64,000 nt of DNA from JBMTVN01 sp046047235 (GCA_046047235.1 JBJOII010000033.1:1-64000); one strand, 5' to 3'. Numbered from the stretch's first letter, positions 53,860 to 62,910 are shown. The notes: generated by a model from the sequence alone, not told the origin. Numbers and translations: made by a program.

Positions 53860-54734
53860 GTTCGAGGCATTATCGGGAGGTAAAGACCATTACCATTGAT
53901 CCGCGGTCGGTGATGTTGACGGCGGGTGTGGGGATTCTTTTGTTTGCGGTTTTGATCCTGCTGGGCGCGGGGACGTATGTGGTTCAGCCGGGGTATCGGG
54001 GTGTGGAGGTGCGGTTAGGGCGGCCGGTGGAGCAATTTCGGGCGGAGGGTTTGGGATTAAAGATGCCGTTTGTATCGACGATTCACCCGATGTCGGTGCG
54101 CCAGCGGACGCGGGAGATGTCGGCGGAATGTTATTCTTCTGATCTGCAGCAGGTGCGGATGCAGTTGCGGGTGTTGTATCGGATTCCGCAGGATTCGGTG
54201 GTGACGATTTTCCGGGAGTATAAGGGGGATCCGTTTGAGGTCTTGATTTCGCCGCGGGTTGAGGAGGCGTTGAAGGAGGTTGCGGCGACGCGGAGTGCGG
54301 AGTTGATTGTGAAGCAGCGGGAGGAAGTGAAGAGTTTGGCGTTGGAATTGGCCCGCAAGAAGGTGGGTGAGAGTCTGCTGAACATTGCGGATCTGGTCTT
54401 GTATGACATTCGGTTATCGCCGGAGTTGGAGCAGGCGATTGAGCTGAAGATGGTGCAGGAGCAGGAGGCGTCGAAGGCGAAGTTCACGCAGTTAAAGACA
54501 CAGATAGAGGCTGAGACCGTGGTGATTCGGGCTCGGGGTGAGGGTGAGGCGATTGAGATTCGGGGTGATGCCCTGAAGGACAGTCCTGGTTTTATTCGGT
54601 TGCAGTTGGTGGAGAAGTGGGATGGGCGGTCACCTTTGGTGGTGGGCGAGAGCGGGGGTGGGCTGTTGTTGACTCCCGGGGCGGCACCGGCGAGGGCGAA
54701 TACGGCAGGCGGAGGGAGTGGGGGACGGCGATGA
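53856..54734 (+). CDS. SPFH/prohibitin-family membrane protein (second paralogue)
   Basis: The 292-residue protein repeats the architecture of the preceding one: membrane helix (LTAGVGILLFAVLILLGAG), SPFH domain (TYVVQPGYRGVEVRLGRPVE, SSDLQQVRMQLRVLYRIPQD, SPRVEEALKEVAATRSAEL) and coiled coil, with a Gly-rich tail. The pair is reminiscent of HflK/HflC or eukaryotic prohibitin 1/2, where two paralogues alternate in a heteromeric ring. The pairing with its neighbour through four-base overlaps suggests 1:1 synthesis. No FtsH gene is nearby. Confidence 0.9.
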   Translation: MSSRHYREVKTITIDPRSVMLTAGVGILLFAVLILLGAGTYVVQPGYRGVEVRLGRPVEQFRAEGLGLKMPFVSTIHPMSVRQRTREMSAECYSSDLQQVRMQLRVLYRIPQDSVVTIFREYKGDPFEVLISPRVEEALKEVAATRSAELIVKQREEVKSLALELARKKVGESLLNIADLVLYDIRLSPELEQAIELKMVQEQEASKAKFTQLKTQIEAETVVIRARGEGEAIEIRGDALKDSPGFIRLQLVEKWDGRSPLVVGESGGGLLLTPGAAPARANTAGGGSGGRR

Positions 54735-54925
54735 TCTGGCGCAAGTCCAGCGTTCGTTACGGCGCGCTGGTTATAGCGCTGGCGGTGGGCTTGGTCTTGG
54801 TTTTCCCTTCTGCGTTGGCCTTTGTGGAGCTGGCGGCGCGGGAGCTGCGTTATTTATGGTGGTTGGTGTTGATGGTGGGGGTTGGGATTTGGTTGGTTTG
54901 GGCGGCGAGGCGGAAGCCGCTCTAA
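54731..54925 (+). CDS. Small two-helix membrane protein (64 aa), third gene of the SPFH operon
   Basis: The ATG at 54731 overlaps the stop of the second SPFH gene (ATGA). The 64-residue product has two hydrophobic helices (ALVIALAVGLVLVFPSALAF and LWWLVLMVGVGIWLVWAA) joined by a Glu/Arg turn, and a basic tail (RRKPL). The tight overlap, matching inner-membrane topology and typical composition support a genuine gene, perhaps a small subunit of the SPFH complex. No family was recognised. Confidence 0.7.
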   Translation: MIWRKSSVRYGALVIALAVGLVLVFPSALAFVELAARELRYLWWLVLMVGVGIWLVWAARRKPL

Positions 54926-54988
54926 GTGTTGAGGCTGAGGGAAGAGCCGGCTCCGGCGGCGTGTGAATGGGGTGGAGCCCAGGGACCG

Positions 54989-55435
54989 TCAGGCGTCCGG
55001 ATTCGCCAGAGCGCCTGTTGCTGGCGGATGGTCGACCCTTTTTCGACCGAGCAGGGCGAGGAGGACGGCGCTTTCGAGGATCACGACAGGTCCTTCGCGC
55101 CAGGTCCATTCGGCTGGCATACCGGCTTGGAGGTCGATGCCGGTGACGAGGATACCGAAGAGGATGCCGGTGGTGGCGAGGAACCGGAGGGCGGGGTGGT
55201 AGCGGTTGACATCGAAGGAGAGGAAGAGGAGTAGGGCTCCGTACATGCCGTAGAGGGCGGAGGCGGAGCGGGTGAGGTAACGGATGATGGGGAGGTCGGG
55301 GAGTTCGACGAGGCCCATGCGGTCATTGATGGAGGCCATCCAATCGTGAGGGACGAAGACGAAGGGCAGGGCCAGCAGCATCATGGTGGCGACGAAGCGG
55401 AGGTAGATGAGCGTGATGCGTTGTCGGGATTTCAT
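54989..55435 (-). CDS. Hypothetical four-helix membrane protein
   Basis: The 148-residue product has about four transmembrane segments (LRFVATMMLLALPFVFVP, ALYGMYGALLLFLSF, FLATTGILFGILVTGID and VVILESAVLLALLG), with a basic N-terminus. No motif was recognised. Its start codon overlaps the stop of the thioesterase gene by four bases, making it the last gene of a three-gene minus-strand unit. Confidence 0.75.
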   Translation of the reverse strand: MKSRQRITLIYLRFVATMMLLALPFVFVPHDWMASINDRMGLVELPDLPIIRYLTRSASALYGMYGALLLFLSFDVNRYHPALRFLATTGILFGILVTGIDLQAGMPAEWTWREGPVVILESAVLLALLGRKRVDHPPATGALANPDA

Positions 55436-55881
55436 GGTAGGACGGGTTTAAAGAGGTCGAGGAACCAGGCTGGGGGGCGGGTTGGGCGGCCTAGGTCATT
55501 GGTGATGGCATGGATCGTGTATCCCTGCGTGACGGGTTTTCCGGTGGCGGCCTGGACGATGCGGGCGTGGCAGCGGAGTCGGACGCGACCTTCCATGAAG
55601 GCGACGGAGTGAAGTTCGAGGAGGTCGTCATATCGGGCTCGGCCCTGGTATTCGACGTGGGCTGCGACGAGGGGGAGGAAGAAGCCGCGGTTTTCCATTT
55701 CCGTGTAGGGGAGACCGGCATCGCGCATGAGTTCGGAGCGGCCCATTTCGAACCATTCCAGTGGGCGTGAGTTATAGAACGTGCCCATCTGGTCGGTTTC
55801 GCTGTAGCGGACGCGAAACTGGAGAGTATGGCGGAGGGCGAGGAGGCTGGGGTCGTTCGGGTTGATTTCGGGCTTTGGCAT
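55432..55881 (-). CDS. Acyl-CoA thioesterase, 4HBT/hotdog family
   Basis: The 149-residue protein is a YbgC/4HBT-like hotdog thioesterase. The family signature FRVRYSETDQMGTFYNSRPLEW holds the catalytic Asp position; RSELMRDAGLPYTEMENRGF and AHVEYQGRARYDDLLEL follow. It would hydrolyse short or aromatic acyl-CoA esters. The ATG at 55881 starts just before the family homology; the longer upstream frame is a shadow of the neighbouring reductase gene. It starts seven bases after that reductase stop. Confidence 0.92.
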   Translation of the reverse strand: MPKPEINPNDPSLLALRHTLQFRVRYSETDQMGTFYNSRPLEWFEMGRSELMRDAGLPYTEMENRGFFLPLVAAHVEYQGRARYDDLLELHSVAFMEGRVRLRCHARIVQAATGKPVTQGYTIHAITNDLGRPTRPPAWFLDLFKPVLP

Positions 55882-55888
55882 GTCGGGT

Positions 55889-56479
55889 TTAGGAGAGGAG
55901 AGTGTGGGTGATTTGCCTCGTATCCTCGAGCCATTGTTGGCGTTGCTCGGGTGTGCTGGTGATGACGGGTGAGAGGGCGAGCCGGTGGACAGTGGGGATG
56001 CCGCAGAGACCGAAGACCACCTTAAGCCAGTGGGATGCGAGTGGATCGCCGAGGTGGGTTTCCTCGATGTGCTGGGGGGTGTTGGCGGTATGGATGACGA
56101 GGGCGGCTTTGGCTTTAAGGAGGCCGACGGGTTTGGCGCCGCCCTGGCCATCGGGGATGAAATTATAGGCACGGCCTGCGCGAAGGCAGCGGTCACACCA
56201 GCCGCGAAGTATGGCCGGGGGTGAGCTCCACCAGTTGGGGTGGATGATGGCGATACGATCTGCGGTCTCGACTTCGTGGCAGTGTTGTTCGATGTGGGGA
56301 GGGAGTGTTGCGTCCCGTTCCAACTCAGCGGCGGTCATGACGGGATCGAAGCTTTCGGCATAGAGGTCGTGGAACGTGACGGAGTGACCGGCTTCGGTTA
56401 CGGTTTCGGCGACACGTTGGGCGAGGGCGTGATTGAGGCTGTTGGCTTTGGGGTGGGCGAGGATGACGAGGACGTTCAT
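55889..56479 (-). CDS. NAD(P)H-dependent FMN oxidoreductase, flavodoxin-like fold (KefF/NQO type)
   Basis: The 196-residue protein belongs to the Flavodoxin_2 family. MNVLVILAHPKANSLNHAL is the FMN-phosphate loop, HDLYAESFDPVM follows, and the flavin-binding PNWWSSPPAILRGWCDR and AYNFIPDGQGG segments are present. Such enzymes reduce quinones or act as regulatory subunits of potassium efflux. The ATG at 56479 begins the beta-strand of the fold. It is the first gene of a unit with the thioesterase and the four-helix membrane protein. Confidence 0.93.
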   Translation of the reverse strand: MNVLVILAHPKANSLNHALAQRVAETVTEAGHSVTFHDLYAESFDPVMTAAELERDATLPPHIEQHCHEVETADRIAIIHPNWWSSPPAILRGWCDRCLRAGRAYNFIPDGQGGAKPVGLLKAKAALVIHTANTPQHIEETHLGDPLASHWLKVVFGLCGIPTVHRLALSPVITSTPEQRQQWLEDTRQITHTLLS

Positions 56480-56556
56480 GGTTGGTCGGTTGGGCTGGAT
56501 TACAGCATGCGGGTTCGTGGCGGGCAACTCACTGTGGGTGTGGAGGTGTCGCGGCT

Positions 56557-58446
56557 TCAGTGGTCGCTGTTCATGGTGGTAGGCGTGAGGTGGATGGCGA
56601 CACCGTTATTTGCTGGCAGGTTAAGCATATGCACCGTGGAGGCGGAGACGAGGGAGGATTCCTTCTTGAGTTGGGTGGGGTTGGGGGACTGGGGGTCATG
56701 GGTCCAGCGGGTGGCGTGGTAGTAGGCCTTTTGGGGCAGGAAGCGGTAGGCTAGCGGCAGCGTGCGGGGCTCATCGGCATTCATGGCGCCGATGAACCAT
56801 TCATTTCCGTGGCGGCGGGCGATGACGGCGTATTGGCCGACTGCGCCATGGAGGACGCGGGTTTCGTCCCAGGAGGTGGGGAGGGCCTTGAAGAACTCGA
56901 GTTCCGGGAGGCTGTTGAGTTGGTCGGGGCGATCGTACCAGAAGAGGAATTGCCAGGGGCTGAAGAGGCAGACTGGTTTGGCGAGCTGGAAAGAGTGGGA
57001 CCAGAGTTCGTTGACCCTTGGGTTGCGGTAGCAGACCGTGTTGTCGGCACGGCCGGCGAGCATGCGGGTGAAGCAGGTGATCAGCGTTTGCCTGGCAGAA
57101 GGGCGGGCTTCGTCTCCACGGATGCCTTCCATGGTCATCAGGTTGGGGTAAGTGCGGGAGAAGCCTGTGCCGCGGTATTCATCGTGGACATCAACCATGA
57201 GCTGGTAGTCGGCTGCTTTGCGGATGGCATCATGGAGCCATCGGGTCCAGTCCTGTGAGCCCACGTTGACGAAGCCGTATTTGACTCCGCTGACTCCCCA
57301 GCTGTGGTAGAGGGGGAGGATGGTATCGAGCTGCTTTTCCAGGGCGCGGCGGTTGACGTAGAGGAGAACGCCGATGTCGTGGTTGCGGGCGTGCTGGATC
57401 ACCGCGGGAAGGTCGAGGGGGCCAGGGCTGCGTTTGGGGTCTACATTGACGGCGGTGGCATCGGCGAGGTCATCGTATTCATGGCCGTACCAGCCGGCAT
57501 CGAACTCGATGAACTGGAGGCCGTTTTCTTTGGCGAAATCGACGCAGGCGAGGCCTCCGGCGGTGGTTAGCGTGACTTCGCGGATGATCTTGCCGGGTTG
57601 GATCCACGAGGTGTCCTGGATTTGGGACGGTGGGTTGAGGTTTAGCAGGAGGTAGTTTTGTTCGAGGAGTTGGCCGGGGGAATGACCCAGGAGGATGACG
57701 CGCCAGGGTGTGCGGAAGGGGAGCGGGCCTTGGCTGGGGCCATCGGTTTGGGTGGTGAGTGCGTTGGGGAGGTTGGGGGTGGGGCTGAGTTTGGCTCGGG
57801 CGTAGTTGGTGAGGCCGGCTTCGGCGATGGCAATGTAGGTATTGGTGCCGGCATCGATCAGCAGGGGACGTTCGCAACCGGGCTTGAGCTGGCTCAGGTG
57901 CGTTTCCTCATATTCACCTTGGGCGGAGTAGGTGGCCCAGGTGCGGTGGTCGCCGGTGAGCCTGAACTCGGAGATTTCATTCAGGATGTGGGCTTGGGCC
58001 CAGCTGACCTGGGGCGGGAGTTCGAGCTGGATGGCGAGGCCCTCGTTATAGGCCCGGAAGCGGATGATCACGCGTCGGGTGGTTGCGGACTGGTGGTTTA
58101 GTTCGACTTCGAGGGCGTTGTAGTGATCGGGGATCGATGACCTTTCGCCGGTGACGGGTGTCCAGTTGGTATTTACGCTGGTGGTTGAGGCATGAGCGAT
58201 AGCGAGGTCTTTGGCGAGGGACGGTGCTTCCACCAGTTCCAAGCCGAGTCGCGAGGGGGTGATGATGGGCTGACCGTTCCAGGAGAGCGAGTAGGCGGGG
58301 CAGTGTTCCGCGCCGTTCATGCTCGCGAGGCTGAACTGCAATTGCAGATGGCCATCCGGGGAGGAGAGCGAGAGCGTGTTGGTATTGCCGAGGGACTGGA
58401 GGGGCTGGAGCAGTGTGATGGTGGCGAGAAGCAGAGCTTGGTTCAT
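56557..58446 (-). CDS. Glycoside hydrolase family 97 alpha-glycosidase (secreted)
   Basis: The 629-residue exported enzyme has a short signal (about 1-20). An N-terminal beta-super-sandwich is followed by the catalytic (beta/alpha)8 barrel (about 285-545; FIEFDAGWYGHEYD, LYVNRRALEKQL, GVSGVKYGFVNVG, LMVDVHDEYRGTGFSRTYPN, MTMEGIRGDE) and a C-terminal beta domain. In retaining GH97 enzymes a nucleophilic Asp lies in the Val-Lys-x-Asp-Phe position; here it reads GVKYGF, with Gly, as in the inverting SusB-type alpha-glucosidases. Alpha-glucoside hydrolysis is therefore the best guess. It follows the toroid-protein gene by 19 bases on the same strand. Confidence 0.88.
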   Translation of the reverse strand: MNQALLLATITLLQPLQSLGNTNTLSLSSPDGHLQLQFSLASMNGAEHCPAYSLSWNGQPIITPSRLGLELVEAPSLAKDLAIAHASTTSVNTNWTPVTGERSSIPDHYNALEVELNHQSATTRRVIIRFRAYNEGLAIQLELPPQVSWAQAHILNEISEFRLTGDHRTWATYSAQGEYEETHLSQLKPGCERPLLIDAGTNTYIAIAEAGLTNYARAKLSPTPNLPNALTTQTDGPSQGPLPFRTPWRVILLGHSPGQLLEQNYLLLNLNPPSQIQDTSWIQPGKIIREVTLTTAGGLACVDFAKENGLQFIEFDAGWYGHEYDDLADATAVNVDPKRSPGPLDLPAVIQHARNHDIGVLLYVNRRALEKQLDTILPLYHSWGVSGVKYGFVNVGSQDWTRWLHDAIRKAADYQLMVDVHDEYRGTGFSRTYPNLMTMEGIRGDEARPSARQTLITCFTRMLAGRADNTVCYRNPRVNELWSHSFQLAKPVCLFSPWQFLFWYDRPDQLNSLPELEFFKALPTSWDETRVLHGAVGQYAVIARRHGNEWFIGAMNADEPRTLPLAYRFLPQKAYYHATRWTHDPQSPNPTQLKKESSLVSASTVHMLNLPANNGVAIHLTPTTMNSDH

Positions 58447-58465
58447 GGCTGGGTTGGGGGTGTAG

Positions 58466-60559
58466 TTAGTCCCAGATGTTCACGCCCATTTCCTGGAGTT
58501 GGGCTGCGGCGTTGAGGAAGTGGGCGGTGATCCAGAACACTGTCCAGGTTTCATGGTAGCCGCCCCGGAAGCGGGAGGGGTCGGACTGGTCGCCTCCCTG
58601 AACGTAGTTGGTGTGTTGGGGTTGTTCCCCCTGGCTGCCGTAGGGGTCGATGAGTTGGCCGCAGCTCCGGAACATGACTTGGGCGAGTTGGATGAGGTCG
58701 GGTTGGTTCAGGAGTTGTCCCATGCGGTGTATTTCCGGGGTCATGAGGACGCCGTAGGCATCGACGTGCATGTTTTGCGGGGAGACCGCGGTCCACCCGC
58801 GGGAGTTGAAGGTATGGTCGCGGAGGCGGCCGGCCGGTAGGTCCATATCCCAGACGCAGACGTAGGTGAGCACGACATCGAGCGCGTGTTTGGCCCAGGT
58901 GAGGAAGCGCGGGTTGGAGGTGGCCTCGTAGACGGCGAGGAAGCCTTGAAGCGCGGCGTAGGCACCTTCCTTGTCCTCAGAGCTGGCGTCGAGCGTGCCA
59001 CCCCAATAGGGTTCCCGCATGGAGAGGTGTCGGTCGGCGAAGGTTTCGGCGGCTTTGATGGCGGCTTTGAGGTAGGCGGGTTGATTGAAGAGTTGGTGGG
59101 CTTTACAGAGCGGGGCGATGAAGAACGCTTCGCTGGTGGAGGGCGGGTTCCAGTCGGGTTGGAGGATACGGTCGGCGTGGAGGTCACAGGCCTTTTTCAG
59201 GAAGGCTTCCCAGGGTGCGGTGTTGAGTTTGCGGGTGCGGCCGACGCGGATGGCGTTGGCGATGTTGTTCATGCCTTGGCCTTGGGATAGGACTTCGATG
59301 TGGCTCCATTCCCTGGTTTCGTAGTTGTACCAGGTATGGAAGCCGGCTTCGTAAAAAGTGGCTTGGGCGATGGTGTTCAGCGAACGCCTGACTTGTTCGT
59401 CTGTGTTGCCGGCGCCGAGGTGGTCGCCGAGGACTTGGAGTGCGTAGCCCGGGGCGGCGGCCTGGCCGCACCAGCCGATTACGAAGAAAGGGCGGTTGGA
59501 GTCGGGATACTTGGCGAAGCCGGCGTCTGTGGTAGTGGTATGCCATCGCGTCTGGCTGAAGCGGTATTTGCTTTCGAGGATTTCGCTGAACGAGGGGAAT
59601 CCGTACAGGCTATAGGGTTGAAATATCTCGAGGCTGGTTTGGGTGGCGCTTTGGAATCCGGCGCCTTCGGTGGTTACGGGGTAGGTTTGGAGGTAGAAGG
59701 TTTTTTCGATGATGCCGTTGGGGGGAACGTCGAGGTAGGCATTTGGGTAGGGGGCGAAGCCGGACTGGCGCTGTTTGGTGACTGAGCGTTGGCCATTGGA
59801 GGCGGCGGGGCCGGAGTAGAGTACGAGTTCCGTTGCGTTTCCCTGATTGATGCAACCGAGTGACCACCATTGGTCATGGAGGTGGGCGAACGGAGCGGGG
59901 GTGGGGACTGAGTGGAGTGCTGCCCCTTGCCAGCTTGAGTTCGAGGGCCATTCGAGGCTGACGAACGGCATGGGGAAGCGGTGTTCCTCGTAGATTGCTT
60001 CTTCGCCTGGTGTGCCTGAATACACGGGGACGCGTCCGCTGCGCGCACCCGAGGGGTTGCCGTGGTAGAGGATACCTGGCATGAGGACATTCCGGCCTGT
60101 TCCGGGGGTGATAAAGCGGACGGAGAGCGTGCAATGTGAGGCGGGTTCGGATCCGCGCCAGACGAAGCGTCGGATGCACTTGATGTAATTCGCGTAGGGG
60201 CGGTAGGCATCAGAGACCTCCCAGTTCCCCCGGGGAGTGGCGAGGGTTCCGCGTAGGATGGTCCAGGGACCGGAGTGTTCGATTTGGTCAGGCGAGGCGT
60301 GGTGCCAGTTGGCTGGCCATTGATTTTCCCAGTCCATAGCGACAGACCAAAGACCCTCAACGGGGGAGCTGAGGGTGGGCTGGTCTTCGAGGGTCCATTG
60401 GACTGCGGGTTTGTCCGGGGAAGTTGAGAAGGAAAGGCCGGGGGAGGCGCTGGCGAAGAAGGTGGTGAGAAGGGTGAGTGCGTAAAGAGAGTGGATGGTT
60501 CGGACGGCGAGTATGACGGCTGGATGCGGGATGTTTCGGAGAGTCATGCCGTGCGGCAT
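58466..60559 (-). CDS. Exported beta-sandwich plus alpha/alpha-toroid protein of unknown function
   Basis: The 697-residue product has a signal region in its first 40 residues. A beta-rich N-terminal half follows (about 50-330; VEGLWSVAMDWENQWPANW, RRFVWRGSEPASHCTLSVRF). The C-terminal half is helical, with toroid-like pairs (about 345-690; IGWCGQAAAPGYALQVLGDH, HTWYNYETREWSHIEVLSQG, YWGGTLDASSEDKEGAYAAL), as in many (alpha/alpha)6 glycosidases and lyases. No family could be named. The adjacent GH97 gene (19 bases downstream) argues for a role in the same glycan degradation. ATGs at 60559 and 60547 are equally plausible starts. Confidence 0.78.
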   Translation of the reverse strand: MPHGMTLRNIPHPAVILAVRTIHSLYALTLLTTFFASASPGLSFSTSPDKPAVQWTLEDQPTLSSPVEGLWSVAMDWENQWPANWHHASPDQIEHSGPWTILRGTLATPRGNWEVSDAYRPYANYIKCIRRFVWRGSEPASHCTLSVRFITPGTGRNVLMPGILYHGNPSGARSGRVPVYSGTPGEEAIYEEHRFPMPFVSLEWPSNSSWQGAALHSVPTPAPFAHLHDQWWSLGCINQGNATELVLYSGPAASNGQRSVTKQRQSGFAPYPNAYLDVPPNGIIEKTFYLQTYPVTTEGAGFQSATQTSLEIFQPYSLYGFPSFSEILESKYRFSQTRWHTTTTDAGFAKYPDSNRPFFVIGWCGQAAAPGYALQVLGDHLGAGNTDEQVRRSLNTIAQATFYEAGFHTWYNYETREWSHIEVLSQGQGMNNIANAIRVGRTRKLNTAPWEAFLKKACDLHADRILQPDWNPPSTSEAFFIAPLCKAHQLFNQPAYLKAAIKAAETFADRHLSMREPYWGGTLDASSEDKEGAYAALQGFLAVYEATSNPRFLTWAKHALDVVLTYVCVWDMDLPAGRLRDHTFNSRGWTAVSPQNMHVDAYGVLMTPEIHRMGQLLNQPDLIQLAQVMFRSCGQLIDPYGSQGEQPQHTNYVQGGDQSDPSRFRGGYHETWTVFWITAHFLNAAAQLQEMGVNIWD

Positions 60560-60617
60560 TGTTTGGCAAACCGAGGGAGGCTACAAGCCTTCGAACGTGC
60601 AGGCCGAGAGAAGCCTT

Positions 60618-62744
60618 TTAGTCTGCTGATTGTTTGAGCAACCGGAGGGCGGGGTCGTAGTCCTTGCGTCGTTCCGAGGGGATGAACGAGCGCGCTTTGG
60701 GGAGGTTGCTGAGGCAGCGTCCCAGCGTGGCATTCTCGAGTGAGCCGACGTCGCGCGAATGGGCAAGGAGAGATTCCGGGATGCCATGCATGAGGAGAAT
60801 CGCGGGATCACCTGAGGCCAGCGCGGTGATGAGCTTGAGCACGTTCTTGACCGGGATACGTTTGCGGGAGAGGTGTGCCGGCGTGCAGACGGTCCGGAGG
60901 GCGGCTCTGAAGGCGTCGATTTCTTCGGGCGAGGAGGCGTTGTTCGAATAGGAGCGGGTGATCTCGGGGGTATGGGGTGAGGCACTGGGATTTTGTGAGG
61001 CCCGGGCGAGGAGGTAAGGGAGAAGGGTTGCGGTGATGCTCGCTTCTATGGCAGGGAGGATCTTCTTCAGAGTGGAGGGACGTTGCTTTCGTCCTGCGGC
61101 GATGGGCCTGAACCTGTGAGGGAAGACCGTCTGGAGGCTGAGGATAGGGGGGTGGTTTTGGGGTTTTAGAGCGGGTTCGGAAGCCTTGAGTCGAAGCCAC
61201 AGCGTGTTCTGGCTATGTTCATCGACCGTGATGATGGCGGAGGCTTGCTGGAGCAGGGATCGACTGAGGCTGGGGATGCCGCATTGGCCGTGGTGGACTG
61301 GATGAATATCCAGCCTGGAGAGGATCTGGTTTTCGTGGTGGAGGAATTGTTCTTGTTCCGGGTTTGGGATGGGGCCCGGGCCCGGGGTGGGGCTGAGGGT
61401 GGCAACGCGGACATCGACCAGATGGGTGAGGGCATTTTTTTGCAGTAGGTGGAGCAGGATGCGGCTGGTAGCCCTTTCGAGGTGGAAGGGTGACGCGCCG
61501 ATACAGAGCAGCAGAGGAGCTTCGTCCGGGGGCAGCCGGAGAATGTGTTCTCCGGCCTTTTGGACTTCGGGGGACGCGGGGCAGGCTAAGGTCCTAAGCC
61601 AGGTTTGCCATGACCGATAAAGGCGCTTTGACATGCGGCGAGCGATAGGGCGGTAGGTTCTTCGCCCGATTCGGGTCTTCGGAACGAACGAGCGGATTGC
61701 AGACATCCGGGAGATGAATTGGGCAAGCACGCGGCCATCGATGGTTCCATCGGGGAAGAACAGGTCGTCTTCAGGGTTTTCGAGCAGGAGGGGCGTGGCA
61801 CTGCCGAGGTTCCCGCCGATGCTGACCGTGGAGATGAAGCGGATGGTCGGGCGCAATTGCTTCTGGGGGGTGTTTAGCAGGAGTTGGATGATGTCCTGGT
61901 GGGGCTGGGCTGGGGGCGTTGGCGGTTGGCGATGGCGGCCCATCAGCTTATCCCAAAGCGAGAAAGTGGGGAGGGGCAGGTTTGTGTAGGGTATGGTGGT
62001 CGGGTTTGGAGGCAAGGGTAGTGGGCCGGTTTGCAGGAAGGGAGCGGGGGGGATTTGTTTGGGGGATCTCCCGGGTGCGGTGATGCCTGTGGTCTGCGGA
62101 GTGGTCCCGGTTGCGGAATCAGCGTTCACCGGCAGCTCGGGTAGGGGAACCAGGGGCGGGTTGTTCTGCACAGGTGGCAGTGCCGGGGAGCGTGACTTGA
62201 CCGGGGCAGATGGGCTCTCCGGTTCAGCGGCGATGGTTTTCGGAGTGGGCGGCGCGGTGGTGGTGATGGTGGTGGCGATGCGCGGATTTCTGGTAGCGAG
62301 ACGACTGAGAGCGAGCGTCGTGGCGTTGACGAGGCCGTGAATGAGGAATGCGCCAAGGATGAGGCCGGCTTGGTTGGCGGCAGTGAGGAGCAAGGGGTGG
62401 GCTTGGGGAAACCAAAGCGCCAGTTGGCCTGCGATCCGTTCATCCTGCCAGGCGGCTGCGGTGTTGACCGCGGCGATGACGAGTGCGGGCAGGAGGTTGA
62501 GCACGGTCCGGCTGCTGCGGACGGCGGATGCAGCGAGAAAATCCGGCAGGTGCGCAACGACGAAGAAAATCCATGTCAGCAGGTGAAAGAGGCGAGTGTT
62601 GGCTTCGAACGGTTGACTGGAGAGGGTGAGCGCGGAGAGGGCGAATGCGGCGTAGCCCAGTAGTCCCATGCGGTAGCACCAGGCAGTTTCCTCCAGCCAG
62701 GCTCGTGATGCGGGATATCCCTTGGCCTGGAGTCGCCAGTACAT
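60618..62744 (-). CDS. Membrane protein with Pro-rich linker and an LMW-phosphatase-like domain lacking the catalytic Arg
   Basis: The 708-residue product has about four hydrophobic helices (about 25-165; GLLGYAAFALSALTL, LLTWIFFVVAHLPDFLA). A Pro/Thr-rich linker follows (about 170-280), then a cytoplasmic part. Residues about 408-515 resemble low-molecular-weight tyrosine phosphatases: LLLCIGASPFHLERATSRIL in place of VCxGNxCRSPxAE, then LDIHPVHHGQ and SAIITVDEHSQNTL as in the later family segments. The P-loop Cys is kept, but the essential Arg position reads Phe and the DP loop is unclear, so it is probably a pseudo-phosphatase. The rest matches nothing I recognise. The ATG at 62744 was chosen over one 40 codons upstream because that stretch includes a tandem repeat. 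Confidence 0.65.
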   Translation of the reverse strand: MYWRLQAKGYPASRAWLEETAWCYRMGLLGYAAFALSALTLSSQPFEANTRLFHLLTWIFFVVAHLPDFLAASAVRSSRTVLNLLPALVIAAVNTAAAWQDERIAGQLALWFPQAHPLLLTAANQAGLILGAFLIHGLVNATTLALSRLATRNPRIATTITTTAPPTPKTIAAEPESPSAPVKSRSPALPPVQNNPPLVPLPELPVNADSATGTTPQTTGITAPGRSPKQIPPAPFLQTGPLPLPPNPTTIPYTNLPLPTFSLWDKLMGRHRQPPTPPAQPHQDIIQLLLNTPQKQLRPTIRFISTVSIGGNLGSATPLLLENPEDDLFFPDGTIDGRVLAQFISRMSAIRSFVPKTRIGRRTYRPIARRMSKRLYRSWQTWLRTLACPASPEVQKAGEHILRLPPDEAPLLLCIGASPFHLERATSRILLHLLQKNALTHLVDVRVATLSPTPGPGPIPNPEQEQFLHHENQILSRLDIHPVHHGQCGIPSLSRSLLQQASAIITVDEHSQNTLWLRLKASEPALKPQNHPPILSLQTVFPHRFRPIAAGRKQRPSTLKKILPAIEASITATLLPYLLARASQNPSASPHTPEITRSYSNNASSPEEIDAFRAALRTVCTPAHLSRKRIPVKNVLKLITALASGDPAILLMHGIPESLLAHSRDVGSLENATLGRCLSNLPKARSFIPSERRKDYDPALRLLKQSAD

Positions 62745-62865
62745 GATACCCCCGGGCACCAACGGGTTAGCGCTGGCTGATTTTGCTGGGGGTACGACTT
62801 CGGTTGAACTGCCGACACAGTTTTCGATGGGGCCAAAGTTAAGAGAGGCGGCGGTAGATGGCAAT

Positions 62866-62893
62866 ATGGGAGATGGGAGATGGGAGATGGGAG
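62866..62893. repeat. Heptanucleotide tandem repeat (ATGGGAG)x4
   Basis: Four perfect copies of ATGGGAG lie head-to-tail, about 122 bases upstream of the membrane-protein start. Unit length and G-rich core match the array at the end of panB. Slippage here could change the spacing to either divergent gene. Confidence 0.85.
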
Positions 62894-62910
62894 ACCGGAT
62901 GCTGGTTAAG

